From the NCBI GenBank assembly GCA_963800285.1, contig CAWDAL010000012.1:1-64000 (forward strand): 64,000 nucleotides of DNA, read 5' to 3'. The position numbers and the translations under genes were made by a program. Numbering within the stretch: the stretch's first letter is position 1; each line of letters opens with the position of its first letter. This document shows, in pieces, positions 14,053-22,699 of this stretch. The stretch comes from DASUPK01 sp963800285 (lineage in GTDB: Bacteria > Actinomycetota > Thermoleophilia > Solirubrobacterales > 70-9). The notes under the pieces were generated by a model, which was not told the DNA's origin, searched no databases, and saw only the letters and a program-made list of their open reading frames with translations.

Positions 14053-15087
14053 ATGCGCGCGGTCACCTTCCAGGCTCCCGGCGAAGTCCGGGTCGATGAG
14101 GTCCCCGAGCCCGAGCTGCTGGCGCCGGACGACGCGATAGTTCGCGTCGAGGCGAGCGGAATCTGCGGCTCGGACCTTCACATCTACCACGGGCGGGTGC
14201 AGATCGAGCCCGGCTTCGTGATCGGGCACGAGTTCGTCGGCGAGGTGATCGCCGCCGGCGACGAGGTGACGCGAGTCGGCGTGGGCGACCGGGTGCTCGG
14301 CACCTATGGCACCGCCTGCGGTGAATGCTTCTTCTGCAAGCGCGAGGAGTTCCACAAGTGCGACGAGGCCCGCGTCTACGGACACGGAGCGACGCTGGGT
14401 GATCTGCAGGGAGCCCAGGCCGAGCAGGTCCTCGTCCCGCACGCCAACCTGACCCTGCGGAAGGTCCCGGACGGAATCTCGGACGACGTCGCGCTGTTCG
14501 CCGGGGACGTGATGGGGACGGGCTACCACGCGATCGACTCGCGCCCGCTTGCGGAGGGGGAGACGGCGGCGATCCTCGGGATGGGCCCCGTGGGGCTCTG
14601 CGCCGTACAGGCAGCCAAGGCCGCCGGCGCGGCAGAGGTGATCGCCATCGACACCGTCGAGGACCGATTGGCGATGGCCGAGTCCTTCGGAGCGACGCCC
14701 GTCCACCTGACCGAGCAGGACCCGCGCGCCGAGGTCAAGAGGCTCACTGGGGGCCGCGGCGTGGATCTGGCTGTCGAGGCTGTCGGCAATCCGGAGGCAC
14801 TCGACCTGGCGCTGCGGCTGGCCCGCAAGGCCGGGACGATCTCGGTCACCGGCGTCTACGCCGAGCGCGTCGAGGTTCACATGGGCCTGCTCTGGATCAA
14901 GGCGCTCACCATGACGAGCGGCCACGCCAACGTGATCAAGCACCTGGATCGCGTCCTTGAGCTGCTCAGCGAGGGCAAGCTCGATCCGGCCCCGCTGGTG
15001 ACCCACCACATGAAGCTCGATGAGGCTCCCGAGGCCTACCGCGTCTACGACAACCGCGAGGCGCTCAAGATCGTTCTGGCGCCCTGA
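14053..15087 (+). CDS. Zinc-dependent alcohol dehydrogenase (MDR family)
   Basis: The product has 344 residues. The catalytic zinc site is visible as SGICGSDLH (Cys) and GHEFVGEV (His-Glu). A structural zinc lobe of four cysteines follows in CGECFFCKREEFHKC. The nucleotide-binding fold has GMGPVGLCAVQAAKAAG and an acidic residue at the end of the second strand (AIDTVEDR), favouring NAD. It oxidises an alcohol or reduces an aldehyde; the substrate is unknown. ATG 14053 begins the usual first strand MRAVTF; an ATG six bases earlier is equally open. Confidence 0.9.
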   Translation: MRAVTFQAPGEVRVDEVPEPELLAPDDAIVRVEASGICGSDLHIYHGRVQIEPGFVIGHEFVGEVIAAGDEVTRVGVGDRVLGTYGTACGECFFCKREEFHKCDEARVYGHGATLGDLQGAQAEQVLVPHANLTLRKVPDGISDDVALFAGDVMGTGYHAIDSRPLAEGETAAILGMGPVGLCAVQAAKAAGAAEVIAIDTVEDRLAMAESFGATPVHLTEQDPRAEVKRLTGGRGVDLAVEAVGNPEALDLALRLARKAGTISVTGVYAERVEVHMGLLWIKALTMTSGHANVIKHLDRVLELLSEGKLDPAPLVTHHMKLDEAPEAYRVYDNREALKIVLAP

Positions 15088-15805
15088 ACACCTCCGCCGG
15101 CAGCAGGCCGACGGGGAAGTCGTTGCCGAACTCCGGCACCAGCCGCATCGCAAGTTCGGCCGCCGGACGGCCCTGGGTGGCTCTGTCGAGGTCTCGGACG
15201 GTGAGCAGGGCGCGCACCGAGGTCGCGATCTGGAAGTCGGCGGCGTTCGGCACCTCGCCGCCGATCACGCCCCGTTCGATCAGCTCATCGACGTGGTCGA
15301 GTACCTCCCCGACCGCGCCGATCGCGTTGTGGATCTCCCGATCGCTGTCGACCTTGTTGGCCATGAAGCGAGCGGAGGGCGCATTGATCCAGGCCGCGAA
15401 GCGCGGGAAGGGGACGCCGATCTCCCTGGCGATCATCGTGCGGGTCTCCGGGCGATGGACCGACAGCCAGCGGACGATCCGGCGCGGGACGTCTTGAAGG
15501 ATCTCGTCCCCCCAGCGCTCGGCCTCCTCCACGTCCAGTCGCTTCTGGGGGTCCACCGGGAACAGCGGTGGCTCTGGCTCGAGCTCGTCGAGCGCGCGCG
15601 AGATCGCACGGGACTGCTGCAGCTTGCGGCCGTCGAGCTTGATCGAGGGGACCGTCCCGCCACGGAAGCCACGGGTGCGCAGCAGCGCGGGGTGGAGTCC
15701 GGGAAGAAGCCAGATCGCCCTGTAGTCGAGTCCCTTGGCTTCGAGCTCGAGCCGTACCGTCTGGGAGGGGGGCGAGGGCCGCGTGCCGTACAACTTGATC
15801 CCCAT
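15065..15805 (-). CDS. Glutathione S-transferase-fold protein
   Basis: The product has 246 residues. The N-terminal thioredoxin-like GST domain is clear: MGIKLYGTRPSPPSQTVRL opens it, then GGTVPSIKLDGRKLQQSRAI, the cis-Pro/Ser region that binds the thiol cofactor in GSTs. The C-terminal part is helical. Actinobacteria of this type usually lack glutathione, so the thiol partner is unclear. The 3' end overlaps the alcohol dehydrogenase gene by 23 bases. Its ATG (15805-15803) overlaps the ATG of the opposite-strand AlgH gene (15804-15806) inside the palindrome CCATGG, so neither has upstream space outside the other's coding region. MGIKLYG is the natural first strand, supporting this start. Confidence 0.8.
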   Translation of the reverse strand: MGIKLYGTRPSPPSQTVRLELEAKGLDYRAIWLLPGLHPALLRTRGFRGGTVPSIKLDGRKLQQSRAISRALDELEPEPPLFPVDPQKRLDVEEAERWGDEILQDVPRRIVRWLSVHRPETRTMIAREIGVPFPRFAAWINAPSARFMANKVDSDREIHNAIGAVGEVLDHVDELIERGVIGGEVPNAADFQIATSVRALLTVRDLDRATQGRPAAELAMRLVPEFGNDFPVGLLPAEVFRAPERS

Positions 15806-16328
15806 GGGAGACACCCTAACCGGCAAGCTGCTGATCGCCTCGCCGAGCATGCCGGACTACTTTCACCGGACCGTGATCCTGATGGTTGAGCACTCCGAGG
15901 AGGGAGCGTTCGGCCTGGTGCTCAACAGGCCGTCGGAGACGACCGTCGGCGAGGCCTCGGCCGAGCTGGCGGAGCTGATTGGAGAGGACCACGTTCTCCA
16001 CGTCGGCGGCCCCGTCCAGCCGAATGCCGTGACCGCGATCGGCGAGCATCCCGATCCGGCCGATGCCACCAAGCTGATCGTCGGAGCCGTCGGGATGGTG
16101 GATCTCGACGACCCGCCTGACCTCTCACGCGTTCGCGTGTTCGCGGGCTACGCGGGCTGGGGAGCGGGCCAGCTCGACGGCGAGCTCGAGCAGGAGTCCT
16201 GGTTCGTCGAGGAGGCCCATCCGGACGATCCGTTCGGGGACGGGGACCTGTGGGCGGTCGTTCTCGCCCGCAAGGGTGGCGAGTACGCCCTGCTGGCGCG
16301 CATGCCGCCGGACCCGTCGGTCAACTGA
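15804..16328 (+). CDS. AlgH/UPF0301 family protein
   Basis: The product has 174 residues. It matches UPF0301/AlgH: TGKLLIASPSMPDYFHRTV, then MVEHSEEGAFGLVLNRP, HVGGPVQPNAV and FAGYAGWGAGQLDGELEQ. These are cytoplasmic proteins of unresolved function; AlgH was first linked to alginate regulation in Pseudomonas. ATG 15804 gives the family's usual short leader; longer starts would run into the GST gene. The start codon overlaps that of the divergent GST gene by two bases, and no ribosome-binding site precedes it, suggesting leaderless or unusual initiation. Confidence 0.85.
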   Translation: MGDTLTGKLLIASPSMPDYFHRTVILMVEHSEEGAFGLVLNRPSETTVGEASAELAELIGEDHVLHVGGPVQPNAVTAIGEHPDPADATKLIVGAVGMVDLDDPPDLSRVRVFAGYAGWGAGQLDGELEQESWFVEEAHPDDPFGDGDLWAVVLARKGGEYALLARMPPDPSVN

Positions 16329-16337
16329 CCCCTGGGT

Positions 16338-16583
16338 TCAGTCAGCCTCGTAGGCGACCTGGACGTGGTCGCGAGCCACGGCGATGAACGAGCGCTCGAT
16401 CGGCGGCTCCCCGTCCCGCCCGGTGATCAGCGCGTTCACGAGGGGGATGAACTGGATCCCTTCGCGGTTGAGCAGGTCGGAGAGCCGGCTGTGGAATCCC
16501 TCGGCGGGCAGGGTCACGTCGCCGACGATCTTGTACCGCTCGGTCTCGAGCACGACGCGCTCCCGCCTGGTCTCGGCGCCCAT
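16338..16583 (-). CDS. Small conserved protein (DUF6812-like)
   Basis: The product has 81 residues, beta-rich, with RVVLETERYKIVGDVTLP, a FHSRLSDLLNREGIQFIPL segment and a final strand IAVARDHVQVAYEAD. I recall a small actinobacterial family (DUF6812) with this pattern, function unknown. The ATG at 16583 is the first codon with sequence resembling that family; the open frame extends further up without homology. It is convergent with AlgH, leaving nine bases between stops. Confidence 0.6.
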   Translation of the reverse strand: MGAETRRERVVLETERYKIVGDVTLPAEGFHSRLSDLLNREGIQFIPLVNALITGRDGEPPIERSFIAVARDHVQVAYEAD

Positions 16584-16703
16584 GGGTGATCTATCGGGCC
16601 GGCGACTCGCGATCTTGAGCACTGCCCGTTCGGATACGGTCGCCTTGTCCACCGAACACGGGAGTTCAGCGCCTGGCGTCAACGAGGCGATCGGCGCTTC
16701 CGG

Positions 16704-17438
16704 CTAGACGCCGAGAGCCGCGCTCAGGCCGAGCATCGTCGCGGCGCCCGCGAGCGCCCCGATCACGCCGCGCATGGCGCCCCGCCCGAGCAGTGCCCGG
16801 GGGGCCAGGTCGGAGACGACGAGCGCGAGCATGGCGCCGGCGGCGAATCCGAACGAGTACGGCAGCAGGTCCTCGAAGGTGCGGACCAGGAGATAGGCGA
16901 TCGCCGCTCCGATCGGCTGCGGGACGCTGGTCAGGACGGCGGCCCAGAACTGCTGGCGCCGGCTGTATCCAGCCTCGGCCATCGGGACCGCGACGCTGGT
17001 CCCCTCCGGAACGTTCTGCAGCCCGATCGCCAGGATCACGAACAGGCTCAGGCCGGAGACCTCCGAGGCGTACGCGGTGCCGATCGAGAAGCCCTCCGGA
17101 AAGCTGTGGACGAAGAGCACCAGGAAGACCAGGACAGAGAGCTTCGCCCCAGGACCGGTCCGCCCGCCGATCTGGATGTCCGAATGGCTCAGCGTCAGAC
17201 GCGTCACACCCAGGAACAGCACCCCCGTCGCCATCCCGGCCACCACCGCCGCGGTGGAGCCCTGATCGAAGCCGGGCTCGAGCAGCCCGACGATGGAGGC
17301 GACGGTCATTGCGCCGGCTGCCAGGCCGTAGAGCGCCGGCTGCCAGGCCGAGGCGCGACCGCCGAGCCAGAAGACCGGGATCGCTCCCAGACCGGTTGCG
17401 AGCGTCGTCGCGGTCGCCGCCAGCAACAGGATCAGCAC
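16704..17438 (-). CDS. ZIP-family metal transporter
   Basis: The product has 244 residues with eight predicted helices. The two metal-site helices are recognisable: FVHSFPEGFSIGTAY (His-Ser-x-Pro-Glu-Gly) and LAIGLQNVPEGTSVAVPM. ZIP proteins move zinc or other divalent cations into the cytoplasm. The variable loop between helices 3 and 4 is short (SHSDIQIGGRTGPG) and contains one His. It is divergent from the glycosyltransferase gene, with a 54-base shared upstream region. Confidence 0.85.
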   Translation of the reverse strand: MLILLLAATATTLATGLGAIPVFWLGGRASAWQPALYGLAAGAMTVASIVGLLEPGFDQGSTAAVVAGMATGVLFLGVTRLTLSHSDIQIGGRTGPGAKLSVLVFLVLFVHSFPEGFSIGTAYASEVSGLSLFVILAIGLQNVPEGTSVAVPMAEAGYSRRQQFWAAVLTSVPQPIGAAIAYLLVRTFEDLLPYSFGFAAGAMLALVVSDLAPRALLGRGAMRGVIGALAGAATMLGLSAALGV

Positions 17439-17492
17439 GGGTTGAGCCTAGGCGCTGGCGCGGAGGGCCTCCGCGCCGTTAGGGTCCATGCG

Positions 17493-18920
17493 ATGCCCGC
17501 AATGCAGGAGGTTCCGATCCCGGCGATCTCCACCGAGCGCTTTCGGCCCCTCCTCGGCGACGACTACGCCCAGATCGAGGATGCGATCGGCAGGGCCCAC
17601 GAGGTGCTCCAGGGCAGGATCGTCTGGCACGTCAACTCCACCGCGCGGGGCGGGGGCGTGGCGGAGATGCTCCACTCGCTGCTCGCCTATGGACGGGGGG
17701 CGGGCGTCGACCTGCGCTGGGTGACGATCGGCGGCAGCCCGGAGTTCTTCGCGCTCACCAAGAGGCTCCACAACCATCTGCACGAGTCGCCCGGCGACGG
17801 CGGGGAGCTGGGGCGCGCTGAGCACCAGATCTACGAGCGGGGGCTGATGGAAAGCGCAGACGAGCTCTCCGGCCTGGTCCGGAAGGGAGACATCGTCTAC
17901 ATCCACGATCCGCAGCCCGCCGGGCTGATTCCCCACGTCAAGTCGGCTGACGTCAGCGTGGTTTGGCGGTGCCACATCGGCATTGACGATCCCGGGCCCA
18001 ACGCTCATCAGGCCTGGGACTTCCTGCGCCGCTACATCTCGGACGCGGACGCCTACGTCTTCTCGCGGGAGCGGTTCGCCTGGGAGGGCCTCGATCGCGA
18101 GCGGGTCTGGATCGTCCCGCCGTCGATCGACATCTTCTCCCCGAAGAACCAGGATCTCGAGCCCGACGCCGTCCGATCGATCCTCGCGGTCACCGGAATC
18201 GGGGCAGGCGATCACTTCAACAGAGCGCTCTTCCGGCATCTGGACGGCAGCCAGGCCCGCGTCGGTCGTGAGGCGGAGCTCGATCAGGACGGGCCCGTGC
18301 CCGACGGCGCCCCACTGGTCAGCCAGGTCTCGCGCTGGGACCGGCTCAAGGACCCGGTCGGCGTGCTCCGCTGCTTCGCCGAGCACTGCCGCACGCCGGA
18401 TGCACATCTCCTGCTGGTCGGCCCCTCGGTCGCGGGGGTGGCCGACGACCCGGAGGGGGCCGAGGTGCTCGCGGAGGTGCGCGCGCAGCGCGAAGCCCTC
18501 GAACCCGATCTGCGCGGCAGGGTCCATCTCGCCACCCTTCCGATGGACGATGTCGCGGAGAACGCCGCGATGGTCAACGCGATCCAGCGACGGTCAGACG
18601 TGGTCGTGCAGAAGAGCCTCGCCGAGGGATTCGGGCTGACGGTCGCCGAGGCGATGTGGAAGTCGAAGCCCGTGGTGGCCGGCGCGGTCGGTGGAATCCA
18701 GGATCAGATCGAGGACGGTGTCTCCGGCGTGCTCGTCGACCCGTCGGATCTCGCGGCGGTCGGAGGTGCGATCGACCGACTGCTCTCGGACCCCGACGGC
18801 GCAGCGCGGATGGGCGAGGCGGCACGGCAGAGGGTCATCGGGCAGTTCCTCGGGACCAGGCACCTGCTCCAGTACCTCGGCCTGCTCGCCGGGATGCTCG
18901 ACGACAACCACGACCTATGA
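17493..18920 (+). CDS. GT4 glycosyltransferase, trehalose synthase (TreT)-like
   Basis: The product has 475 residues. Family traits of TreT-like retaining GT4 enzymes are visible: IVWHVNSTARGGGVAEML near residue 45, VVWRCHIGIDDPGP, the sugar-nucleotide region VSQVSRWDRLKDPVGVL and EGFGLTVAEAMWKSKPVVA with the E(x7)E motif. TreT joins an NDP-glucose and glucose to make trehalose. Start by ATG 17493 (MPAMQEV); an ATG nine bases on is an alternative. The gene is single, divergent from the ZIP transporter. Assignment to trehalose rather than another disaccharide is inference. Confidence 0.8.
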   Translation: MPAMQEVPIPAISTERFRPLLGDDYAQIEDAIGRAHEVLQGRIVWHVNSTARGGGVAEMLHSLLAYGRGAGVDLRWVTIGGSPEFFALTKRLHNHLHESPGDGGELGRAEHQIYERGLMESADELSGLVRKGDIVYIHDPQPAGLIPHVKSADVSVVWRCHIGIDDPGPNAHQAWDFLRRYISDADAYVFSRERFAWEGLDRERVWIVPPSIDIFSPKNQDLEPDAVRSILAVTGIGAGDHFNRALFRHLDGSQARVGREAELDQDGPVPDGAPLVSQVSRWDRLKDPVGVLRCFAEHCRTPDAHLLLVGPSVAGVADDPEGAEVLAEVRAQREALEPDLRGRVHLATLPMDDVAENAAMVNAIQRRSDVVVQKSLAEGFGLTVAEAMWKSKPVVAGAVGGIQDQIEDGVSGVLVDPSDLAAVGGAIDRLLSDPDGAARMGEAARQRVIGQFLGTRHLLQYLGLLAGMLDDNHDL

Positions 18921-18960
18921 CGGGTTGCTCCTCGGGCATCGCCTCGGAGCACCCTCGCTT

Positions 18961-19218
18961 CTACGAGCGGGCGTCCTTCCAGCCGCGGAAGGCCTCGAGC
19001 AGCTCCTCGCGCGCAGCGGGATCGACGTCGTCCTCCGTGAGGCGCCCACTCGCCTCTATCACCAGGCGCATCTGCTCGACATATGCCGTGCAGTGGTCGC
19101 ACCCGCTGATGTGCGCCCGGAAGCGGCGGCGGTCCGAGCGCGACAGCCTGCCGTCGAAGTACGAGGTGACCAGCTCGACGAGCTCCTGACAGGCCATCTC
19201 GCGCGTGAAGATGCTCAT
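18961..19218 (-). CDS. Zinc-binding anti-sigma factor (ZAS domain)
   Basis: The product has 85 residues. The core HISGCDHC (H-x3-C-x2-C, about residues 36-43), preceded by the helix CQELVELVTSYFDGRLS, is the zinc-containing anti-sigma fold. There is no membrane helix, so this is a soluble, RsrA-like regulator that may sense thiol redox or metal state. Its start overlaps the stop of the ECF sigma gene by 4 bases (ATGA). It should hold that sigma factor inactive until signalled. Confidence 0.85.
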   Translation of the reverse strand: MSIFTREMACQELVELVTSYFDGRLSRSDRRRFRAHISGCDHCTAYVEQMRLVIEASGRLTEDDVDPAAREELLEAFRGWKDARS

Positions 19219-19928
19219 CGCGCGACCTCCGGGTTCAGGTACATCTCCAGAGCGGCCCGCACCTTTGATCGGGCCCGATGGAGCAGCACCCGCTGGTTGC
19301 CGTCGCTGATCTCCAGGGCGTCGGCGACCTCCATCGGCGTCCAGCCCTCCACGTCGCGCAGCCGGATCACCTCGCGCTGCGCCTCCGGCAGCTCGTCGAT
19401 AGCCGCCTGGATCACGCCGAGCGTCTCCCGCTCGAGCACCCTGTCGTGCGGCCAGGCCCGCGGGGGCGCCGCCCAGGCACCGGGGTGCGGGGAGTCGGGG
19501 CCGAGGAAGCGGTCGGGATCGACCGCCGGCTCGCCCTCCTCACCGGCGCCGGCCAGAGATGAGAAGGGAACCGTGCGGCCATCGCGCTGCCCCCGGGTCT
19601 TCGCGCGGTTCGTGAGGATCCGGAACAGCCAGGTCTTCAGGCTCGAGCGCCCCTCGAAGCGGTCGATGCCGTTGAGGACCGCGAGCCAGGTTTCCTGCAC
19701 GACCTCCTCGGCGGTGGCGCGGTCGCGCACGAACATCTGGGCGACCCGGAGCATCGTCGCCCCGTAGGTGTCGATCAGCTCGGCGAAAGCCGATTCGTCA
19801 CCGTCGCGCAACCGCACCACCAGGGCGGCGTCGGCGTCGCTCGCGGTCGCGCTCCTGTTCATACGCGGCATCGCCACGGCATCTTGCCTGTTCAGCGGCC
19901 GAGGCACGGCGACGGCGAGGGAGGTCAT
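19215..19928 (-). CDS. ECF RNA polymerase sigma factor
   Basis: The product has 237 residues. Region 2 contains FAELIDTYGATMLRVAQMF and AEEVVQETWLAVL, and region 4 contains ELPEAQREVIRLRDVEGWTPMEVADAL and RVLLHRARSKVRAALE. An unusually long proline/glycine-rich linker between them (residues about 120-160) is typical of some actinobacterial ECFs. The next gene, overlapping by 4 bases, is its zinc anti-sigma factor. The ATG at 19928 lacks a clear ribosome-binding site; MPRMNRS further in is an alternative start. Confidence 0.9.
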   Translation of the reverse strand: MTSLAVAVPRPLNRQDAVAMPRMNRSATASDADAALVVRLRDGDESAFAELIDTYGATMLRVAQMFVRDRATAEEVVQETWLAVLNGIDRFEGRSSLKTWLFRILTNRAKTRGQRDGRTVPFSSLAGAGEEGEPAVDPDRFLGPDSPHPGAWAAPPRAWPHDRVLERETLGVIQAAIDELPEAQREVIRLRDVEGWTPMEVADALEISDGNQRVLLHRARSKVRAALEMYLNPEVAR

Positions 19929-20010
19929 GCGGTTCAGTCATCCGGAGGCCCTCGCGGTTACAGGACGGAGGCGGCGGCCCGGTGCGTCCGGATTGGGATA
20001 CTCACGCGCC

Positions 20011-20640
20011 GTGACGCCTCCCAAGGACAGCCCCAGAGCCCCCCACCCCGAGACCTCGGACGAGGTGCTCTCGGTGCTGATGGAGGGGAATCGCCGCCAT
20101 CAGGAGGGCAAGCTCGAGCTGCGCGACCATTCGCCTGCGGGAGAGGATCGCGCGAGCCGGCAGATGCCCTTCGCGGCGATCATCAGCTGCGCTGACTCGC
20201 GTGTCTCGCCGACCCTGATCTTCGACGTGGACCGGGGAAACATCTTCTCCTCCAAGGTCGCGGGCAACATCATCGATTCCGGCACGCTGGGAAGCACCGA
20301 GTTCGCGGTCAAGATCCTCGGCGTCAAGCTGGTGATGGTCCTCGGCCACAGCAATTGCGGCGCGGTCGAGGCGGCCATCGGAGCCGCGAACGGCACCTCC
20401 AGCTACCCGGCCGACGAGTACGGCGCGATCGGCGAGGTCGTCGAGAGGATCATCCCGCCGATCGAGGGAATCGACGCCGCCGAGCGAACGCTTCCGCACT
20501 GCATCTCGGTCAACGCGCGAGCGCAGGCCGACGACATCGCCTCGCGCGGACCGATCGTCAAACAGGCGATCGAGGAGGGGCGGATCGCGGTGGCCGCCGC
20601 CGTCTACGACATCGAGACCGGCGAGGTCTCGCTGCTCTAG
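20011..20640 (+). CDS. Beta-class carbonic anhydrase
   Basis: The product has 209 residues. Zinc ligands and catalytic dyad are visible: ISCADSRVSPTLIF (Cys and the Asp-Arg pair) and MVLGHSNCGAVEAA (His and Cys). GNIFSSKVAGNIID sits between them, as in the family. It interconverts CO2 and bicarbonate in the cytoplasm. GTG 20011 is chosen because homology begins shortly after; the longer open frame overlaps the divergent sigma gene. The promoter must lie in the 82 bases shared with that gene. Confidence 0.9.
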   Translation: MTPPKDSPRAPHPETSDEVLSVLMEGNRRHQEGKLELRDHSPAGEDRASRQMPFAAIISCADSRVSPTLIFDVDRGNIFSSKVAGNIIDSGTLGSTEFAVKILGVKLVMVLGHSNCGAVEAAIGAANGTSSYPADEYGAIGEVVERIIPPIEGIDAAERTLPHCISVNARAQADDIASRGPIVKQAIEEGRIAVAAAVYDIETGEVSLL

Positions 20641-20749
20641 TCCACCGTCCGTCCAGGCAGTAACCCGCCGGCCCACGGCGACGCTGACCCATATGAGGAC
20701 CCGGATGGGGTCTGCAGGCTTGCGAAACAACGAGGAGGTCGTTCGAGAT

Positions 20750-21340
20750 ATGAAGCGGATCGGCAGCGTCGTGCTCTGTTGCATCGGCGTCGCGGCCCTG
20801 GGGACGGCCACGGCACTGGCGCACAGCCCGACGCCCAACTCCAACCAGGTGGCGGCTCAGCAGTGCACCAACGAGCTGCACACCATGGGCGTGAAGGCCT
20901 TCAAGGCCCTCTACGGAGACGACGCCCCGAAGTACCGGCACGCGATGCGCAACTGCCAGCGCAGGCACGGGAAGTCGGCGGGCCACGTGGTCAACAACGC
21001 CGCCCAGCAGTGCAAGGCGGAGCGGGCCGACCCGAACTTCGCGGCCACGCACAACGGCATGACCTTCGACCAGGTCTACGGGACGAACGCCAACCAGAAG
21101 AACTCGTTCGGCAAGTGCGTGAGCTCGAAGGTCCAGTCGACCGAGGCTCAGCAGGAGCAGAACCTGCAGAACGCGGCCCAGGAGTGCCGCGCGGAGCGCG
21201 GCGACGCGAGCTTCGCCGCGAGCCACGGCGGGAAGTCGTTCACCGAGTTCTACGGCAAGAACCACAACCGCAAGAACGCGTTCGGCAAGTGCGTCTCAGG
21301 AAAGGCGAAGGCGCTGGGAGCCACACCGCCGACGTCGTAG
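20750..21340 (+). CDS. Secreted protein with cysteine-containing tandem repeats
   Basis: The product has 196 residues. A signal peptide (about 1-25, ending ALA-HS) is followed by three copies of a roughly 45-residue module. Copies 2 and 3 are well conserved (AAQQCKAERADPNFAATHNG and AAQECRAERGDASFAASHGG starts, each ending FGKCVS-K); copy 1 is degenerate. Each module has two cysteines about 40 residues apart, so one disulfide per module is plausible outside the cell. I know no function. Start: ATG 20750 with GAGGAGG upstream; the upstream ATG at 20693 would extend past the signal peptide. Confidence 0.7.
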   Translation: MKRIGSVVLCCIGVAALGTATALAHSPTPNSNQVAAQQCTNELHTMGVKAFKALYGDDAPKYRHAMRNCQRRHGKSAGHVVNNAAQQCKAERADPNFAATHNGMTFDQVYGTNANQKNSFGKCVSSKVQSTEAQQEQNLQNAAQECRAERGDASFAASHGGKSFTEFYGKNHNRKNAFGKCVSGKAKALGATPPTS

Positions 21341-21408
21341 ATGCGAGGGTGCTCTGAGGCGCGGCCGAGGAGCAACCCGTTGCTTGCCGGAGTTGCAGGG
21401 GACAGCGG

Positions 21409-21432
21409 AGGGCCGGCCTGAGCGCCGGCCCT
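21409..21432. terminator. Bidirectional hairpin between convergent genes
   Basis: Arms AGGGCCGGC (21409-21417) and GCCGGCCCT (21424-21432) pair perfectly around CTGAGC, in the 97-base gap between the secreted repeat-protein gene and the convergent propeller gene. It can serve both strands. Confidence 0.65.
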
Positions 21433-21437
21433 TCTGC

Positions 21438-22619
21438 CTACCGGAAGACGCCGGTGTGGCCGAGGGAATAGCGCCCGGGCTGGGGATATACGCAGAGGCC
21501 ATGGGGGCCGCTGCCGACGGGGATTCGCGCGAGGAGGTGCCCGTTGCGGGTGCTGATCGCGTAGACCTCTCCGCCGTAGCGCCCGGAGAGCCAGAGGACG
21601 CGCCCGTCCGCGGAGACTCCGCCCATATCGGGACTGCCGCCCGGGATGTGCCAGGTGTGGACGACCTTGCGCGTTGCGAACGAGATGACCGACACCTCGC
21701 CGGCTGTTCGGTCCGAGACGTAGAGGTACTTCGAGTCCCGGCTGACGTAGAGGCCGTGGGCGCCCGCGGCGGTGGGGATGAAGCCCACCTTCTTGAGCGA
21801 CTTGGCATCGATCAGCCAGACGCCGCCGGCGTACTGGTCCGCGACGTAGAAGAGGCGGCCGTCCGGTGAGAGCTTCACGTCCTGCGGCGAAGCCCCTGTG
21901 CTCAGGGTCAGCCGCCCGACCACCCGCTGACGGGCGAGGTCGACTTTGATCAGGGATTTCCCGAACTCACAGCTCGCGACGAGGTACCGGCCGTCGGCCG
22001 TGAAGTCCATGTGGTTGACCCCGTAGCAGGGCACCGAGAGCGTGTGGTCGCTCCGCATCGTGTGGGGGTCGCGGAAGTCGAGCGTCTGCATCCGCTCCTC
22101 CACCACGATCGCGAAGCGCCCGTCGGGAGTGAAATAGAGGTTGTACGGATCCGTCACCGGGACCGCTCGCCCGGGCCGGCCGGTGGCCGGGTTGATCGGA
22201 GTGAGGGAGTTGCCCTCGTCGTTGTTGACCCAGAGCGTCTTCAGATCGTGGGACGGGACGACGTGCTGCGGCAGGGTGCCGACCGGGAACTGACCGATGA
22301 CCTTGTAGGTACGCGGGTTGATGACGCTGACGGTGTCGCTCTCGCTGTTGGGGACGTAGACGCGGGAGGGGAACCGCCGCACGACCGGCGAGAGCATCCC
22401 CGGGCGGTCCGCGGCGTAGACGTCATGCGGATCGAGTAGCGGCGGCACCTGCGGCCCGTGCCCTCCGGTCGCCCCTGCGCTCGGGGCGCCCGCCTTCCGA
22501 GCATCGGAGGGCCCGCCCCCTGATCCACCCGTCGCGAAGAACCAGATCAGCAACGCCGCGACCGAGCTCAGCAGCGCCGCGAGGCGAATCAGACCGCGTC
22601 GCCTGGCACGGCTCATCAT
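21438..22619 (-). CDS. Membrane-anchored YncE-like beta-propeller protein
   Basis: The product has 393 residues. A basic N terminus (SRARRRGLIRL) and hydrophobic segment (about 10-30) anchor or export it. The rest is a seven-bladed propeller of the YncE/YVTN type, with repeated units such as RVYVPNSESDTVSVINPRT, SPDGRLFYVADQYAGGVWLI and SRDSKYLYVSDRTAGEVSVI. Such proteins act outside the cytoplasm as binding scaffolds; the ligand is unknown. ATG 22619 is chosen over an upstream TTG; an ATG follows immediately. It is divergent from a second propeller gene with a similar anchor. Confidence 0.75.
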   Translation of the reverse strand: MMSRARRRGLIRLAALLSSVAALLIWFFATGGSGGGPSDARKAGAPSAGATGGHGPQVPPLLDPHDVYAADRPGMLSPVVRRFPSRVYVPNSESDTVSVINPRTYKVIGQFPVGTLPQHVVPSHDLKTLWVNNDEGNSLTPINPATGRPGRAVPVTDPYNLYFTPDGRFAIVVEERMQTLDFRDPHTMRSDHTLSVPCYGVNHMDFTADGRYLVASCEFGKSLIKVDLARQRVVGRLTLSTGASPQDVKLSPDGRLFYVADQYAGGVWLIDAKSLKKVGFIPTAAGAHGLYVSRDSKYLYVSDRTAGEVSVISFATRKVVHTWHIPGGSPDMGGVSADGRVLWLSGRYGGEVYAISTRNGHLLARIPVGSGPHGLCVYPQPGRYSLGHTGVFR

Positions 22620-22699
22620 GAGCAAGGCTATGCGCTCGGATGAAGGGCGTCTAAGAGCCGGAGTAGAGAACGCTCATACTGACCTTAGGAACGCTTCAC

